Source: Turritopsis dohrnii
Lineage: Eukaryota; Cnidaria; Hydrozoa; Anthoathecata; Oceaniidae
DNA length: 64,000 nucleotides
Direction: 5' to 3'
Assembly (NCBI GenBank): GCA_027922465.2
Contig: BQMF02000052.1
Coordinates: forward strand, 310,001 to 374,000
Both the position numbers and the translations under genes were made by a program. A model generated the notes under the pieces. The model was not told the origin of the DNA and ran no database searches. It was given only the letters and a program-made list of their open reading frames with translations. This document shows, piece by piece, positions 33,670-46,054 of the stretch (position 1 is the stretch's first letter; the number at the start of each line of letters is the position of its first letter).

Positions 33670-35238
33670 ATATATCCAGACTGTAATATTCTATTTCTAT
33701 GTTTCACTTCTTGCAACCAACTAGACCAGCGAACCATAGTTGATAGATTTCCTATTGCTAGTGACCCCAGCCTCAAAGCCGTTGATTGAATGAGCAGAAA
33801 ATGTTACAAAAGTAACAAGAGCTTTACAGAATCTATCTTTAACCTTCACTTGCGTAAGTTGGCTGAGTAGAAATTCGGCTTCATGTGAGGTGAGCTAGCC
33901 CTATGTTAGAAGTCACGTTTCTAACTGTTCTATTCACAGCTCCAGTGACGTAGGCAACCATGCCTCGGTTTCAAGTGAACAGCATATGTTATTTCGCTTT
34001 TGACAGAAATGCGACACCTCGCGTGAAAACTGTTTCATGTTGCTTGTTGTATGAGTGATTGCAAACTTTCATGATTGGAAGCGAGGACTGTTGTGTGTGT
34101 TAAAATATTTTTCTACGTTTTTAATTATCTGACGTGACAGAATATGGAAACTTGTGTCTTGAAAAACATACCAGAAGTAAAATTAACCACGAGAGTATGA
34201 TTACGTGACAGGATTACAATACTGCATTATTAGTATTGTATTAAATTGGTTTTGACGGACGTTGAGGATGTTGTCGCAGCTGCGCAAGTCTGTGGGATTT
34301 CATGTCAAGTATGAAAAATCATGATGGGTAACCCAATTAATTAATCAGGTTGAGATTGATATCTTGAAGAAGAAACTTTTTACCTGCTTCTTAGTCTGAG
34401 GACTGCCATGTTGGGGAGGAGTTTTGTTTTGACTTGCACCCTTCCACTGCGCCCTTCACTGCACCCTTCACTGCGGTCAAAACACTTAAAATTATTTGAA
34501 CAAATGAAGCTAAGCCGGAACCTTATCCTCACTAACCCAGACACACTTACCAAGCTTAATATTTGAATTCTGTCCCATAAACTGTATGATGAAGAAAAAT
34601 AATGAAGAACTGGACACAACGATGAAAAGAAAAATACTCTTGCATCTTAGAGCCAAAATGTTGCAAGACAAAAGAAAAGGAAACTGCAGACATAAAGAAC
34701 AATTCTTTTCTATCAATTTCTGTTTTTACTACTGTCAATAAGAGATTATTTGTAGCGGGTTTGTGTGGGGAAGTTCCTTGAAGTAATCGTAGAAGTTTTC
34801 GGAAGTTGTCTCGAATAGGTATTTACGAATGAAGTTGCAAGCCTGTTTGTATTTCAGCGATTCGGTCGCTATGCGCACTGAATCTGACATAACCATTTAT
34901 TATCCTTCTTGCTTGGGCGTCAATTGCATGAAATATATGTTTGCAATAAGCGTGAAACTCCAGTAAGAGGTGAAGCATTTGTAGCCACTTTTTATAGTTT
35001 TACGTATTTTAACTGGGATTTGCTGTGATGATGACGCTCAAGTTGAGGGATGTGGACTCTGGACCATAAGAGTCTTTTAATTGATGATTTAAATGAATTT
35101 TTCGGGAAAACAAAAATTGGAAGAGATTACACCTCATAGGAGCAACCATCTGGCACACAATACACCTTTCCCGAATTTCTGTTTAAATGCCGAATTAATG
35201 CTTAGTTATCAAGTTTAGCCTCGTTTCTATGTTTTTTA
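33670..35238. other. Intergenic stretch, no firm gene
   Basis: The only coding hint is on the minus strand at about 34,740-34,985. Two overlapping frames there both look protein-like: one reads SDSVRIATESLKYKQACNF and ends at TGA, the other CKHIFHAIDAQARRIINGY. At most one can be real. Neither matches a family I recognise. A short TGCGCCCTTCACTGCACCC repeat lies near 34,450. Confidence 0.35.
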
Positions 35239-35394
35239 CTTTCATAATGTTTTCAGTAAGTAATAGTTACTCGTTTTTTCAGTTCCCTGGTGGAATAATT
35301 AGAAGTAATTAAAAGTTTGAAAAAGAGGCGAAACTTAGAGGCTAGGCTATAACATGGTGTTTAAACAGAAATTCAGGAAAGGTCTATTCTCGAT
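35239..35394 (+). repeat. Dispersed repeat, copy 2
   Basis: This is the second copy of the sequence at 1268-1432, in the same orientation, with small differences such as CCCTGG for CCCAGT after TCAGTT. Confidence 0.65.
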
Positions 35395-35937
35395 TATATG
35401 TCTCGATATATATTTTATCAAAACAGTTTATACATCCATATACGCTAAGCGAGATTTCAGTATAAATTCTCTTTCGTTTTCAATGTTTAACCACTATTAA
35501 AGATGGCTACCAATCATTTACTTCAATATACCGAGTCAGACATCTGTAGCTTTGCGCTTATATATCATTGCTTGCGTGCGCGAGTGTATATGATGCAGCG
35601 ACGACAATCTGCAGTACGTCCTAATTATAGGTAGGATAAACGTCATAACAGCACGTTGTTTCCTGGTAAGTTGAGGTCGACGTTTCTTGAGTAAGAAGAA
35701 TAACCTTCCAGCAGTTTTATTTTTGTATTAGTTGGACATGATGGTGAGCGTAGAATCCAAATAAACGTCTAAACACTTATAAAAAATTGTCACATTAATC
35801 TTTTATCATGTAAGCGCTAACCATACATTTAGTTATTCCTCTTCTTGCAACATTTTGTCTAATATTAGTCAACTCAGAGATGGAATAATAGGTAAAAGCA
35901 CGTACTGATAACTATCATACTCAAACTTCTTTACTAA

Positions 35938-36293
35938 AGCCTGATTTCCACCCAGGATAATTTCAATTGGATCGGAACGGACCGGATCGATTTTTGATCT
36001 GCGCATGCGTATTATTTAAAGTTTTGCGATCCGTTTCGATCCATTTCAGTCCAGGAAAAAGTTGAAAAAAGTTCAACTTTTTTCGATCCGGTCCGCGGAT
36101 CAAAATTTTTTAACCAATGAGAATCGGGCTTTTTCTATAATTTATTATTATTATTCAAGAGGCTAGCCACATCAGCGAAACACAGTTTTCGTCTGCGCGA
36201 ATGAAAGGAAATTGCTCTCCGGATCGGAACAGATCAAAAATCGATCCGGTCCGTTCCAATCCAATTGAAATTATCCTGAGTGGAAATCAGGCT
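35938..36293. mobile_element. PIF/Harbinger-type MITE with GATCGGA motifs
   Basis: Ends are AGCCTGATTTCCACCCAGGA and the inverse of AGCCTGATTTCCACTCAGGA. The inverted arms continue for about 60 bases with repeated GATCGGA/CCGGATCG words. TAA flanks both sides (35,935-35,937 and 36,294-36,296). 356 bp, non-coding. Confidence 0.8.
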
Positions 36294-37300
36294 TAAACTT
36301 CCTCACTTTATTACTGGAATGGAAAAAGTTCACAAAAAAACCATGAACATGTGCATGCACTGGTGGGGGTTGGTTTTTCTGTCCACTGTCAGATGGTGAT
36401 GAGAAGGAATTAGTCGTTGATATGATCTCAAGATCGGCAAGGGAATAAAAGAGTTTTCGATGATAAGATCAAGAAAGTGATGTTCTGCGATTATGCGTGC
36501 CATATATTATTTCATAGTTTATATTAGTATTATAAATTTGTAATTATATGCCCTATTATCAATCGTTTCTTTTTGTAAGACATTGCTGACAGAAAAGAAC
36601 TATTACTACTACTACCCCCGGTTCTTATGTTTAACAAACTCATTTCTAGAGATCCAGAATAACAACTCCACTTGAAACCATGTTCTTCTTCTTCACTTTC
36701 CTCCCCTTCCCTTAAGATTTATTGTGAAAATCATGAAATTATAAACCATTAAATTTGCTAGAATTATCAAGAAGTAACCGAGCGATAAGAAGTTCATCTG
36801 TTTAAAATCCACTAGACGGTTCTAGGACAATCCCTCCCCCCTCCCCCCTGTGAAATTTCCCCCCTGGGTGATTGACCCCAGTAAATTACCCCAAGGAGAA
36901 TTACCCCCGGACAATAGCCTTTAATACAGGTAGACATAACATGACCACTAACTAGACAGGTCAATTCCCACAGCAAACAAATAGTACTCAGTGCACGAAA
37001 AAACGATTGAATTGATAAGAGAGCACAGCAATCCACTTCTTCCGCATGCATGTCAGATTCGGTTTGTTTGTTGATTAGGAGGGAATCGCTTTGACGACGC
37101 GTTCCATGGTAACCGTGTATAAAACATTGTTCAAGTGAAAATGACATAAGAACTCGAAAACATTGTTTTTCATTCCGAACAGAAATCGGGGACAAATCAT
37201 ACCTTAACATAGACGATAAGATATATAAGATATATTTTAGTTTGTCGCTATCTTCGAATAAACATATTAAATAAAAGCTCAGAAAATAAAAGTTTGATTT
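36294..37300. other. Intergenic stretch downstream of the EMC8/9 gene
   Basis: This holds a C-rich run (36,830-36,920) in which CCCC-containing words repeat (CCCCAGTAAATTACCCC, GAATTACCCCC). The open frame crossing it on the minus strand is low-complexity and not convincing. No gene recognised. Confidence 0.4.
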
Positions 37301-37306
37301 TTTATT
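37301..37306 (-). terminator. Poly(A) signal of the EMC8/9 gene
   Basis: AATAAA on the minus strand, about 110 bases past the stop codon. Confidence 0.5.
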
Positions 37307-37415
37307 TCGACGATGTAAGGGATAAAGAAAGTTCTTCCATTTCTTTCTTCTGCTTCTCTGTTGTCATATCAACACACAGTCCATCCAAAACTATTAAGAT
37401 TTTTTCAACATTATA

Positions 37416-40400
37416 TTAACTTGGCAGCATTTCCACCATTTTGTTTAGAGTTACGTTCAACCAATCTAATGTGATATCATCCAGATGGTTGTCAAAATCC
37501 ACTAAGCTCTGGTACGTTTTACCAGTAATCAAATCTGAAACGATAGCTAGCGACGTTTCTCCACCAATCAGATCCCTATAAAATTAGAAAACCATAAATA
37601 ATGACATTTCTCCACCAATCAGATTCCTATAAAATCGAATAGCTTTCATTAGCTGTTTCATAATTTCCTGTAAATAATTAAACACCGATAGACACATCCA
37701 CCCTGAAGCAATCTGTGTTCGGAAAAAGACCTTTTTGATTGATATGCATAATTATGTAATCAACTGCTATGTATTTACACCGCCATACATGAATGGTAGG
37801 AGTGATAGACTTATAGACCTAATAAGTGTTTCAACTTTGGTCTGGTTTCTGTTGTCGAGTATGGAACCTGCTTCATTTAACAAAAAACTAACGAATCTTG
37901 AAAGGTCATCGCCATATCGTCAACAAAGCTTGACGCTTGAATTTCAGAATCACTTTGCCATTTACCTTGCCATTTAGCTATCTTCTGTTGACGGATCGGA
38001 TAGCTATAACTAATTTCCAGCAAAGCCTTACGATGAAACAATCGTAACTTCAAGAACAGCTTCTCACCATATCAAACACAGTGTAGGGACACATAATAAA
38101 CATTACAAACATACCACTGTTTCTGGTGTTCTTTCCACTTGTTATCCACAAGTAAATGCAGCTAAAAAAGAAGAAAACATGAAAACGTCAGCCCCACTCG
38201 TATCGTATTGTAATAACAAAGCTCGCTGGATAGTGGGAAAGTGGCTCAAAGTGTTGTGTAAAAGGTTGCTACAACCCAGTTAATACAGACACAACTGGTG
38301 ACGTCAGCGGCGGCGTAAACTAGCCAAATTCCTGCTTGACCTGCCACTGGAAGTGATGTGTTTTTCTTCACATCCGATTAAAAAACGATTTCATTATATT
38401 ATGGAAGACTTTAAATTGAAGTATGTTGTGATAATGATCTGAAAAGTAAGTTGCAAAATTCTTAATGAAATCGAACAAAAAAATTTAAAAAGAATTGATA
38501 TGGCCACTACGTGTCTCAATCAATTTCGTTCCCATTCTTCTCTACAATGATACTCACATTGAGCGCTGTATCTTTGCATTCTTCGTCCAACTTCTGGTTA
38601 TCCACCTAAGGTGTCAGAAAATTTAAGGATCATCTTCTTCATAGTCGACATAACAGAATCATGATCACTAAATCGTGTCATCGCCACAACAGAATTTCAA
38701 GACAAAACAAAGGTTTACTCAAATAATGTAGAGGATATTTATCCCGTACTGAAATCAAACCAGTTTCAAATCTCAGATTGGTAAAAAATTTCCTTTATAT
38801 ACCATGGAATAAATATTGCAGATTCAGAAATCAACAAAATATATAATGAACATTATATCCTCATGAAAGTTTGTTGAGAGGTTCTTGTCTACTCAACTAG
38901 TCCTGCTATTCTGAAACTTGGAATAATACATTTGACACATGTAAATAGGAATAAGAAAGCACTGGTAACTAGATGATATTTTGACCTGAATCTCATGCCC
39001 TTACTGACCGTTGTTCAATTTGGATATGATATAAACACGCTACTTATTAAGTCTCAGAAATTATGAATCATGACTGGTTCAAGATGGAGAATTAACCGAG
39101 GGAACAATTATCATATTTTCTTATTTTTCCAGAATTTTCAGGGTACTTAAGAGGGGGATGCTTATAATAAGGAGGGTTAACTATAAATTCCCTAAAATAA
39201 TAGTTTCATTCCAAAAATGATTTTGAAGTATTTCGAGTTGAATAGTTTAAATTGGATCAAAAAATCTATTTATTTAGAGGCCTTAATGATATTTTCGTCT
39301 GTTGAGCTAACTCGTTTTGAGAAGTGGTATCACAGGCACGAGAACACAACAATACAGTAGGTAAAGATTTCATTATAATTGTAAGAATCAATTTATACGA
39401 AACATCAAATATTATAACACTAAGAAAAACAAGTTTTGACAAAAATTTGACTAAGATTTTCCTCAGACACTCACCATCATCAGAAATGCATCAGGGTTAT
39501 TTTCATTAAGCTTTTCGGTAATTTTGTAGGCTATCAGGTCCGGACTGAAAGGGATAAAGAAAACATTATTTTGTTCTCAATCTAAGGACAGAACAAAAGA
39601 CATAAATTTACAAAATAACAACGTTGAATATCGGAAAACTGAATATTGGAACGGTAAATATTATGACATTATGCCACCATGTAACTGAAATAGTAATGAA
39701 ATAAAAAGTCAAATTTGGACAAGAAAAGGACTTTAATGGTTGTGATACAGTGGGAAAAACTTGCTTCGGTTGAAACTAATATCATAATTATATGAAGTGG
39801 TATGTCAAACCTTTGATCATCTATGTGTTCATTAGCTTGATAATATCCAATAATTTGAAGTTTTTGACTTTTGCAATAGGTGTCTATCTAAAAACATGGA
39901 AAGTCTGAAGAGAATGACAAAATCTTAAAACCAAACTAATCATAGAAGTTACATTCATTCATCAAATTATCTATTAATTTACACAAACTGTTCAATAAGA
40001 AAGGGTTATTATATATAGTAGTTCTTTCATGAAGAATTCATTAGACTTTACAAATGTTTCTAAAATGACAGTGGAGAGCAAGGAAAACGATTCAATTAAT
40101 TTTTAATCTCCTTTTTGAAAATTGAAAAAAACAAAAAAACTGTGCGTGGCAGCTGATTATTAAACTGTACTAATGCATAAATTTTACAAATTCTACTTGA
40201 TTATTTTCTGGAAAGTTAGCTATTTACATAGCCATAAAAATAATTTTTGATTATATATCTCACTTAAAATTTTTATAGGTTTCAATTTCGAAAATGATAT
40301 CTCAAGAAGCGATGAAAAAAAACATCAGTTACCACTATTGGTTCTCATTCCCTTCCTAACTTCCTAACATCTTCCTAACATTCAATTGGAAATGGTAACC

Positions 40401-42158
40401 AAAGAATCTAATGTCAAAATCCTAAACCCTAGAAAGCTCATATCTCACCTTTGTGTGCTTTTACATGCTCAAGAACTTTGAAATTTAATAAAAACAACTG
40501 CTCTCTACAACAAAAGTGACATACGCAATTGCTTGTATGTATTATTTTAGAAAATGTCATATTGCAAACGAGACAACAAGGTTCATTTAAATTTATCTGT
40601 TTTTACTATTTAGGTATTTAAAATATCATTATCAACAGTTATCAACATCCATGTAAGAATTGGGATGAAAAATATCATTAAAAGATGTGATTGTACAATT
40701 AAGTGCAATCAATGCTTTGACATGTTTCAATTTTAAAACTTGAGATATGGGAGATGGGATGCAATGCAACTATTCCCCATTAAAGAAGCTGATGTCAATG
40801 CAGCAAAAAAATTCCTCACATGATATAAGAACTTGCCTGTAAAATTTAATTAAAACACAGTCACTCTCTAAAACAAACATGGGATGTCCAATAGCTGATT
40901 ATTATAATAAGATTAGCATTCCTGTGTAACAGTTTTTTACGGGTTTTAATTCTGAAAACAATGTGCGCAAATCCTTATGTCAAAAATAGATGGAGGAAAA
41001 ATTAAATCACGGAATTAACACATGGATTACAACAATTTGCAGAATGTTAAATACAGTTTCTATTGTTAAGTATATTAAGTAAACTCATCAGTAAGAAAAC
41101 TCATAAAAGATCAGGGTGATCTTATCATCGAGAACCTACTTTGTTTGTTCTTGTTGAGATAATTTTTTCAGAATCTCATAATGTACTATAGATAAAAATT
41201 CTTATATATATATTAATCTTGTTGTGTATCTATTTATTAGTTTAAATTCGTACAAATCATGAAATAAGGGTAGTACAGTCTTACAGTTTTGCATTTATAC
41301 ATGAAACGAATATTTGAAAATCATATAAATATGATAATAGTGAAGTTCTTTAATTAAACCTACAATTGTAAAGAAATAAAACCATATCATGCCCAGCAAA
41401 GAACATGTCAGATATCGGTCATTAAAATTGCATGTTTAAAGAAGGGGTCCATAGTTACGGGAGTAAACAACTGCAATTTAAGCCAAAGTAGTGTCAGTCA
41501 GGCCCAAATGATATTTGTATATATTTATAAAGACAATGATGATTTTTTTCTGTCTGTAGATACTTTTTAATAAGAATACTGTTCCGATATGACTGTCAGA
41601 AAAATGTTTTGTATCTGCACTTCACAAAAGAACTGAATTTATCATTTACATAAAACTTTATTTAGACTCCTTCCCTGATTTTCCATCCCCGACTGCAACT
41701 CACATTCTTCATGAAAACAAACCTTTGAATTTTATTGCAATTATAACTAAAAAGTACACTTTAAGGATAGGAACCGCAATAATAAGAGTTTTACAAATGT
41801 AGGATATAAAAGTCCTTCATTCTCCTTTTTGTATTTTGGTTTTTCAAGAAAACTGAAAAAAATCTTTTTCTATCGTAATGTGATGCATATATAACAGAAT
41901 ATGAAGTAACCCCATGAAAATTGAAAATAAATTCCTACCAAAAAAAAATTAAGGGAAGGCACTGACCTGTGTTAAAGCAATTTCTAGCATTGCAGCTAAT
42001 CCTAAACATTGATGGAACAATGGTATCGCATCGACGACACGAATGGAGTCATTCCCAGTCGTTTCAGCAAGCAAGACTCCGTTTACTGCTTTATATGGGT
42101 ATTTACATGCATGTAACAAAACCTTTGCGTAAGCCCTAGGTAAGAGAGAAATTTTCAT
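37416..42158 (-). CDS. EMC8: ER membrane protein complex subunit 8/9
   Basis: Six exons on the minus strand join to 197 residues: 42158-41967, 39887-39811, 39544-39475, 38605-38558, 38161-38115 and 37575-37416, all GT-AG and in phase. The product is the cytosolic MPN-fold subunit of the EMC, which inserts tail-anchored and multipass proteins at the ER. Family marks are YAKVLLHACKYPYKAVNGVL (residues 10-29), DAIPLFHQCLGLAAMLEIAL (44-63), IIGYYQANEH and LVDFDNHLDDI (169-179). The MPN metal-binding residues are absent, as is usual for EMC8/9. An in-frame upstream ATG at 42,296 would add 46 residues, but the family starts close to the one chosen. Animals outside vertebrates usually have one copy, so EMC8 versus EMC9 is nominal. 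Introns total about 4 kb, with no internal gene seen. Confidence 0.92.
37552..37635 (-). repeat. Duplicated 33-bp splice-acceptor region of the last EMC8/9 exon
   Basis: 37,552-37,584 and 37,603-37,635 match at 31 of 33 bases. Each contains the acceptor ATAG and the first ~23 bases of the last exon (GGATCTGATTGGTGGAGAAA or GAATCTGATTGGTGGAGAAA). The copy upstream in transcript order is a decoy: splicing there would reach a stop soon after. Confidence 0.85.
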
Positions 42159-42591
42159 GATTATAAACGTAGCAAAGTTCTTTTCCTGTTCGGTTGGCTT
42201 TGTTCCGTACGATGATATTTCATGTACGAAGATGGGCCCTTTTTTTTCAAATGTAAATATGGCTGCTGTCGTACATGTTTGGTCACGGTTGCACAAGGTT
42301 GATATCGTTCCAAAAGTGATCGTTGTAGTTATGGAAATTTAAGGGTTTCTGTTTCACAATGATGAAAATGTAATCTGTTTACCTGGTTTTACATGCTGAT
42401 ACTGTTTCCGTGAAGATTATTTGTTTAAATAGGCTAAATGTGTGTAAGTTTTGTTGTGTTTTTTATAATTGTGCTGTCAGCTATTATGCTTACAGTTTAA
42501 TTGAGTATTCTGCTCATGTTCAAGTTCTGTATATAATATAAATTTTATTAAATTCCCTTTTATAAAGGTAGGGAACATGTATATACATATA

Positions 42592-43225
42592 TGTGCTTTT
42601 TTTATAAGAACCAGAGTAAAATCTGACCTGTGAGGTGAGGCTGGCTGTTCTTATTTTTGGAGCCTTTTTCAGCCTGATTTGTTTATGTTCTTATGGAACT
42701 TCCTATAAAATTAAAATAGATTATGAGTATGTATGCAAGAAGGTGAAAAACAAATCAAGCATTATTTGACAGTGACAAAATTCGCATCATGAGTTGTTAC
42801 TTATACTTTTGTGATAGTAAAGACTTTACACATCCAACCTGGTAGGTCCAATTAATGTAATATGTTATATGAATTATGCTGTTTGATTCTACTTTCCACA
42901 TCATGGTGTACCCAGGAATCAGTGGTTCTTCGGGAATTCTAAGCAGGCACTTGTCGAGCTCCTTGAATTTATTATCTCTCTTACATCCTGTGAGATTTCT
43001 TAACTCGGTTGGTAAGAGCATTAACGTTTTGGTCCTTGCATCTTGAAGACAATTCGCATCATGAGTTGTTCTTCATGAATTGTTCTTATTTTATAAGAAA
43101 GTTAAGGCTAAGCCTGTTCTTAATTTTTGAATAATTGATTTGAACCTCAGGTTGTTCTTATTTTGTTCTTATTTTTTTGGGCAAATCTGAAGCTCGTGTT
43201 CTTATAAAATTGTTCTTATATAAAA
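42592..43225. mobile_element. Inverted-repeat element with ATAAGAAC ends
   Basis: CTTTTTTTATAAGAAC near 42,596 is mirrored by GTTCTTATATAAAAAAG near 43,215. Between them GTTCTTATTTT words recur and a SINE-like insertion is found. The borders are approximate and no target duplication was assigned. Confidence 0.45.
42799..43050. mobile_element. 252-bp SINE-like insertion with 20-bp target duplication
   Basis: A perfect 20-mer starting AATTCGCATCATGAG flanks the segment (42,779-42,798 and 43,051-43,070). That length is typical of LINE-driven insertion. Inside, TTAACTCGGTTGGTAAGAGC resembles a tRNA D-arm (A box), but no B box follows. GTGTACCCAGGAATCAGTGG and TTCTAAGCAGGCACTTG look like SINE body motifs. 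No poly(A) tail is evident. Confidence 0.55.
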
Positions 43226-43237
43226 AAGAGTGTGTAT

Positions 43238-43257
43238 TATATATATATATATATATC
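43238..43257 (+). repeat. (TA)n microsatellite
   Basis: An uninterrupted AT dinucleotide run. Confidence 0.85.
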
Positions 43258-44110
43258 TTACAGGCAGAATGAATGAAAATACATTTCAAAGTGTTTTGTT
43301 TTTTACAAAAAAAGCATCAAATTTAGGCTAATCTACCTTCAAAATTATAGACTTAAGGAATGCTAATACAAATGAACATAGTGATAGTCCTAGTAATTTA
43401 AATGGTAACCCAATTAGCAACTGACACTTGTTTAAAATTTTTGCAATGGAATATTATTTTCATTCTAGCAATTATATGTTTTGTAACTGAAAAGGATTCT
43501 ATTGTAAGATTAATGAGTGTCAAATATTACTCATATTGGTTGTGTTGAATAATAAACGGTATGAAAAGCCAGTTGCACTTATATCATTGTTTTGATATGC
43601 TTATCTTTTGGGTAAAATGAACTTTAGGCTGTTACAGGCATATTGCCAAGCACTTTTCTCCTAACATAAACGGTAGTTAGAAACTCAATCCTATCAATTT
43701 TAAACTTCTGTGTTCCACAAAAACATGAGAAAAGTCCATCCATCAACTTTGGATTGTTCATACAGCATTTGGCCTAACAAGATTCTAACCCACCCTAGAG
43801 TGCCACGGGTCTTCTGGCTGTGATTTTTAAATCGACAGTTTTAAGGGTGACGAAAAAACTTGAGAAGAAAAAGAAAATTACATAACATAAATGAATGAAA
43901 CATAAAACATGCACATAACATAAACACACATCTGGTTTTAGTTGAATTTGTTACCCTTTGTAAAAATTTGTTATATTGTTCAGATTGAAGATCCTTCTCA
44001 CAGGAGTTTTTTTTTTCTTCTAAATCACTCTCCCCGACTATCCTTCATTTTCCCCCAAATACATCAGGGAATTGAGCTAGTTGCAGTACCTCCAGGAGTC
44101 GTGTCTTTTT

Positions 44111-44187
44111 CAACATCCGACCTCAGCGGGGTTTGAACCCTCGATATTGGGTTCCTAAGCTCAATGCTTTAACCACTAAGCCACTGC
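44111..44187 (-). ncRNA. tRNA-related SINE head
   Basis: On the minus strand GTGGCTTAGTGGTTAAAGC fits a tRNA A box and GAGGGTTCAAACCCCGC a B box, spaced as in a tRNA. The 3' acceptor strand (CTGAGGTCG) does not pair with the 5' GCAGTGG, so this is not a working tRNA. About 150 bases of unrelated sequence follow (44,110 back to ~43,950), as expected for a SINE body. Pol III promoter activity is possible by motif. Confidence 0.6.
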
Positions 44188-44189
44188 AA

Positions 44190-45050
44190 AATAAAAGCAA
44201 AGTAATTACCCAACTATATACATTGATATTGTGAAAAAAGAAACAGAGTTAGAGTGACTGTAAAGCTGTTTGAAATCATGGAAAACAGTAGAATCTCAGA
44301 GCTTACAGAGACATCGCCCCCTCCCCCAGACCCCCACAAACTGCTTTTAAACTCAATCTTCCAAAAAAACATTCTAAAAGTGCTTGGAAATATGCCTGCT
44401 GTAATGCAGATCCACAGCCCAAAGGAAACAATATCAATTTATCTCTTGGAGAAATCAATAAGAACTTTCTATTTCATTTGACCAGGCTTATGTCAATTAT
44501 GTCACAGACCTGATGATTTATGATAGACTCCATTTTGGTCATTTTTTATTTTTACTTTCACTTACTGTTAGCCCATGTTAAATTGTGAATGTTCCATACA
44601 GCATTGTTCTTAGAGCGGTACAATGCATTATTCACAGGTGTAAAACCTGTACTTCTAGTTCTGCTGATAACCATAAGTTTTTCTGCACATTTGTTTTTGT
44701 TCTGATGTTTTGACTAATAATGTGTATGAGTAGAGATGACAGTTAACTTGCATTTTGTGCTGTTCTTTGCTATTTCCTGGTATCGTTTCTGTCTTTTAGA
44801 CAACTACATAAACTCATACATTTACATAACCCATAAAGAGACATGTGATAAACTGCTCTAAACATATTTTAAGGTAAGTTACAATATCTTGTGTAAATAG
44901 GTTTAATGCACTGAAGCCTTGTTAGTCTTTTGCATGCCTTATTTGATCTTGAACCTATCATGCTTTTTTTGCTTTTTAAATTCCATGCTATTATCCATAT
45001 CTTGTTATTTTACACTTTTATGAATTAAAGATTTGATGCCTTTCGATGTG
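44190..45050. other. AT-rich stretch without a recognised gene
   Basis: Only short frames are present. A (CCCCCTCCCCCAGACCC) C-rich patch lies at about 44,314-44,336. No repeat borders seen. Confidence 0.4.
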
Positions 45051-45089
45051 CCTGATGTAAGAGATTCTACTGACTGGTCCACACAATTT

Positions 45090-45330
45090 AAACGATTATG
45101 CAAAGATTTCTACTAAAGACCAGGTTGATGCCGTTAAGGATTATGACGACCCTTTGAAAGATTTGGAAGCGTATCTGCTGCTTTACGGGAAATCAATCCA
45201 GGCTTGGTTGCTGAAGAATTGAAAACGTTGTGGAAGTGCTTGATGAACCAGTTCTAAAGCCTACTTCTGTAGAGGTTGAAGACGCGTTTAGAAACCTTAC
45301 CCAATTTACACCTATTTAACAAAGATTGAA
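45090..45330 (+). pseudogene. Frameshifted protein-coding remnant, unidentified
   Basis: Three successive frames give protein-like text: KDQVDAVKDYDDPLKDLEA, then SAALREINPGLVAEELKT, then VVEVLDEPVLKPTSVEVEDA with FRNLTQF before a stop. Each change of frame needs a one- or two-base indel. Composition is helical and acidic. I do not recognise the family. On the other strand, 45,541-45,741 holds a 66-codon frame (FLRRYLKSFLTKVFAANVL...) of similar unknown nature. Confidence 0.35.
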
Positions 45331-45913
45331 TGTGTCCAATCCGTCGTTGTTAAAGACAAAATAGTTTCTAAAAACAATGTAGTATTTTGACTATGGACAC
45401 TATGAAGTGATTCATAAATTTCAGTTTCAGTTACGAATAATTTCAAATTTCGTGCATGAATATCCACCACATTGCACGGTTGTAATCCACTGCGCGGTTG
45501 TTCGTTACAGCGCTTAATGCTTGGCAGTGGCATTTCCCAATCAGGCTGTTAACCTCTTTTCTACAAAACGTCCTAATTGGTGAACAGTAGTTAAAAGGCA
45601 GTACGATATAAGATCAACAAGCAACTCTGACTGTTCTGGAAAATGAAATTCTCCTGCTCCTTTCTCACCTAAGCGTTTGTGTAGTACATTAGCAGCGAAA
45701 ACTTTCGTCAGAAAAGACTTTAAATATCTCCGCAAAAACATTTTTTTAGGAAACCCAGAACTGCTCAGTATTCACTCAAAAGCGTTCCAGAGTGTCTCGC
45801 ATTACGATCAAAGTTACGAGGCGAGTTAGGTTTTCAAAGCCTTAAAATGTATATGATTTAGGATACAGAAGCAGCCGGTCGAGGGTTTTTGGGAAATTTC
45901 AGATTGTTTTTTA

Positions 45914-46040
45914 TACAGTGGAACCTCCTTAAAGTGGATACCTCCTTAAGTCGGACAAAATATTTTGTCCCGGATGAATCCTTAATAAACTGTTAAAGAA
46001 ACCTCCCCAAAGTGGACAGTCTAAAGCGGACATTTTTTCC
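45914..46040 (+). mobile_element. Pogo/Tigger-like terminal fragment
   Basis: TACAGTGGAACCTCCTTAAA is the hallmark end of pogo/Tigger elements. It is followed by further (A)AGTGGA(C/T)A words (CTTAAGTCGGACA, CAAAGTGGACAG, TAAAGCGGACA), which serve as internal transposase sites in this group. The matching opposite end is not seen nearby, so the copy is truncated. Confidence 0.6.
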
Positions 46041-46054
46041 CTAAAAAACTGGTC

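Noticed and set aside
36812..37210. 132-codon minus-strand frame ahead of the EMC8/9 3' end
   Set aside because: Its C-terminal part reads a C-rich low-complexity run and nothing resembles a known fold. It is probably chance.
42159..42296. 46-residue N-terminal extension of EMC8/9
   Set aside because: It stays open and in frame, but the family begins at or near the chosen Met, and the extension shows no domain or signal. It could still be 5' untranslated sequence.
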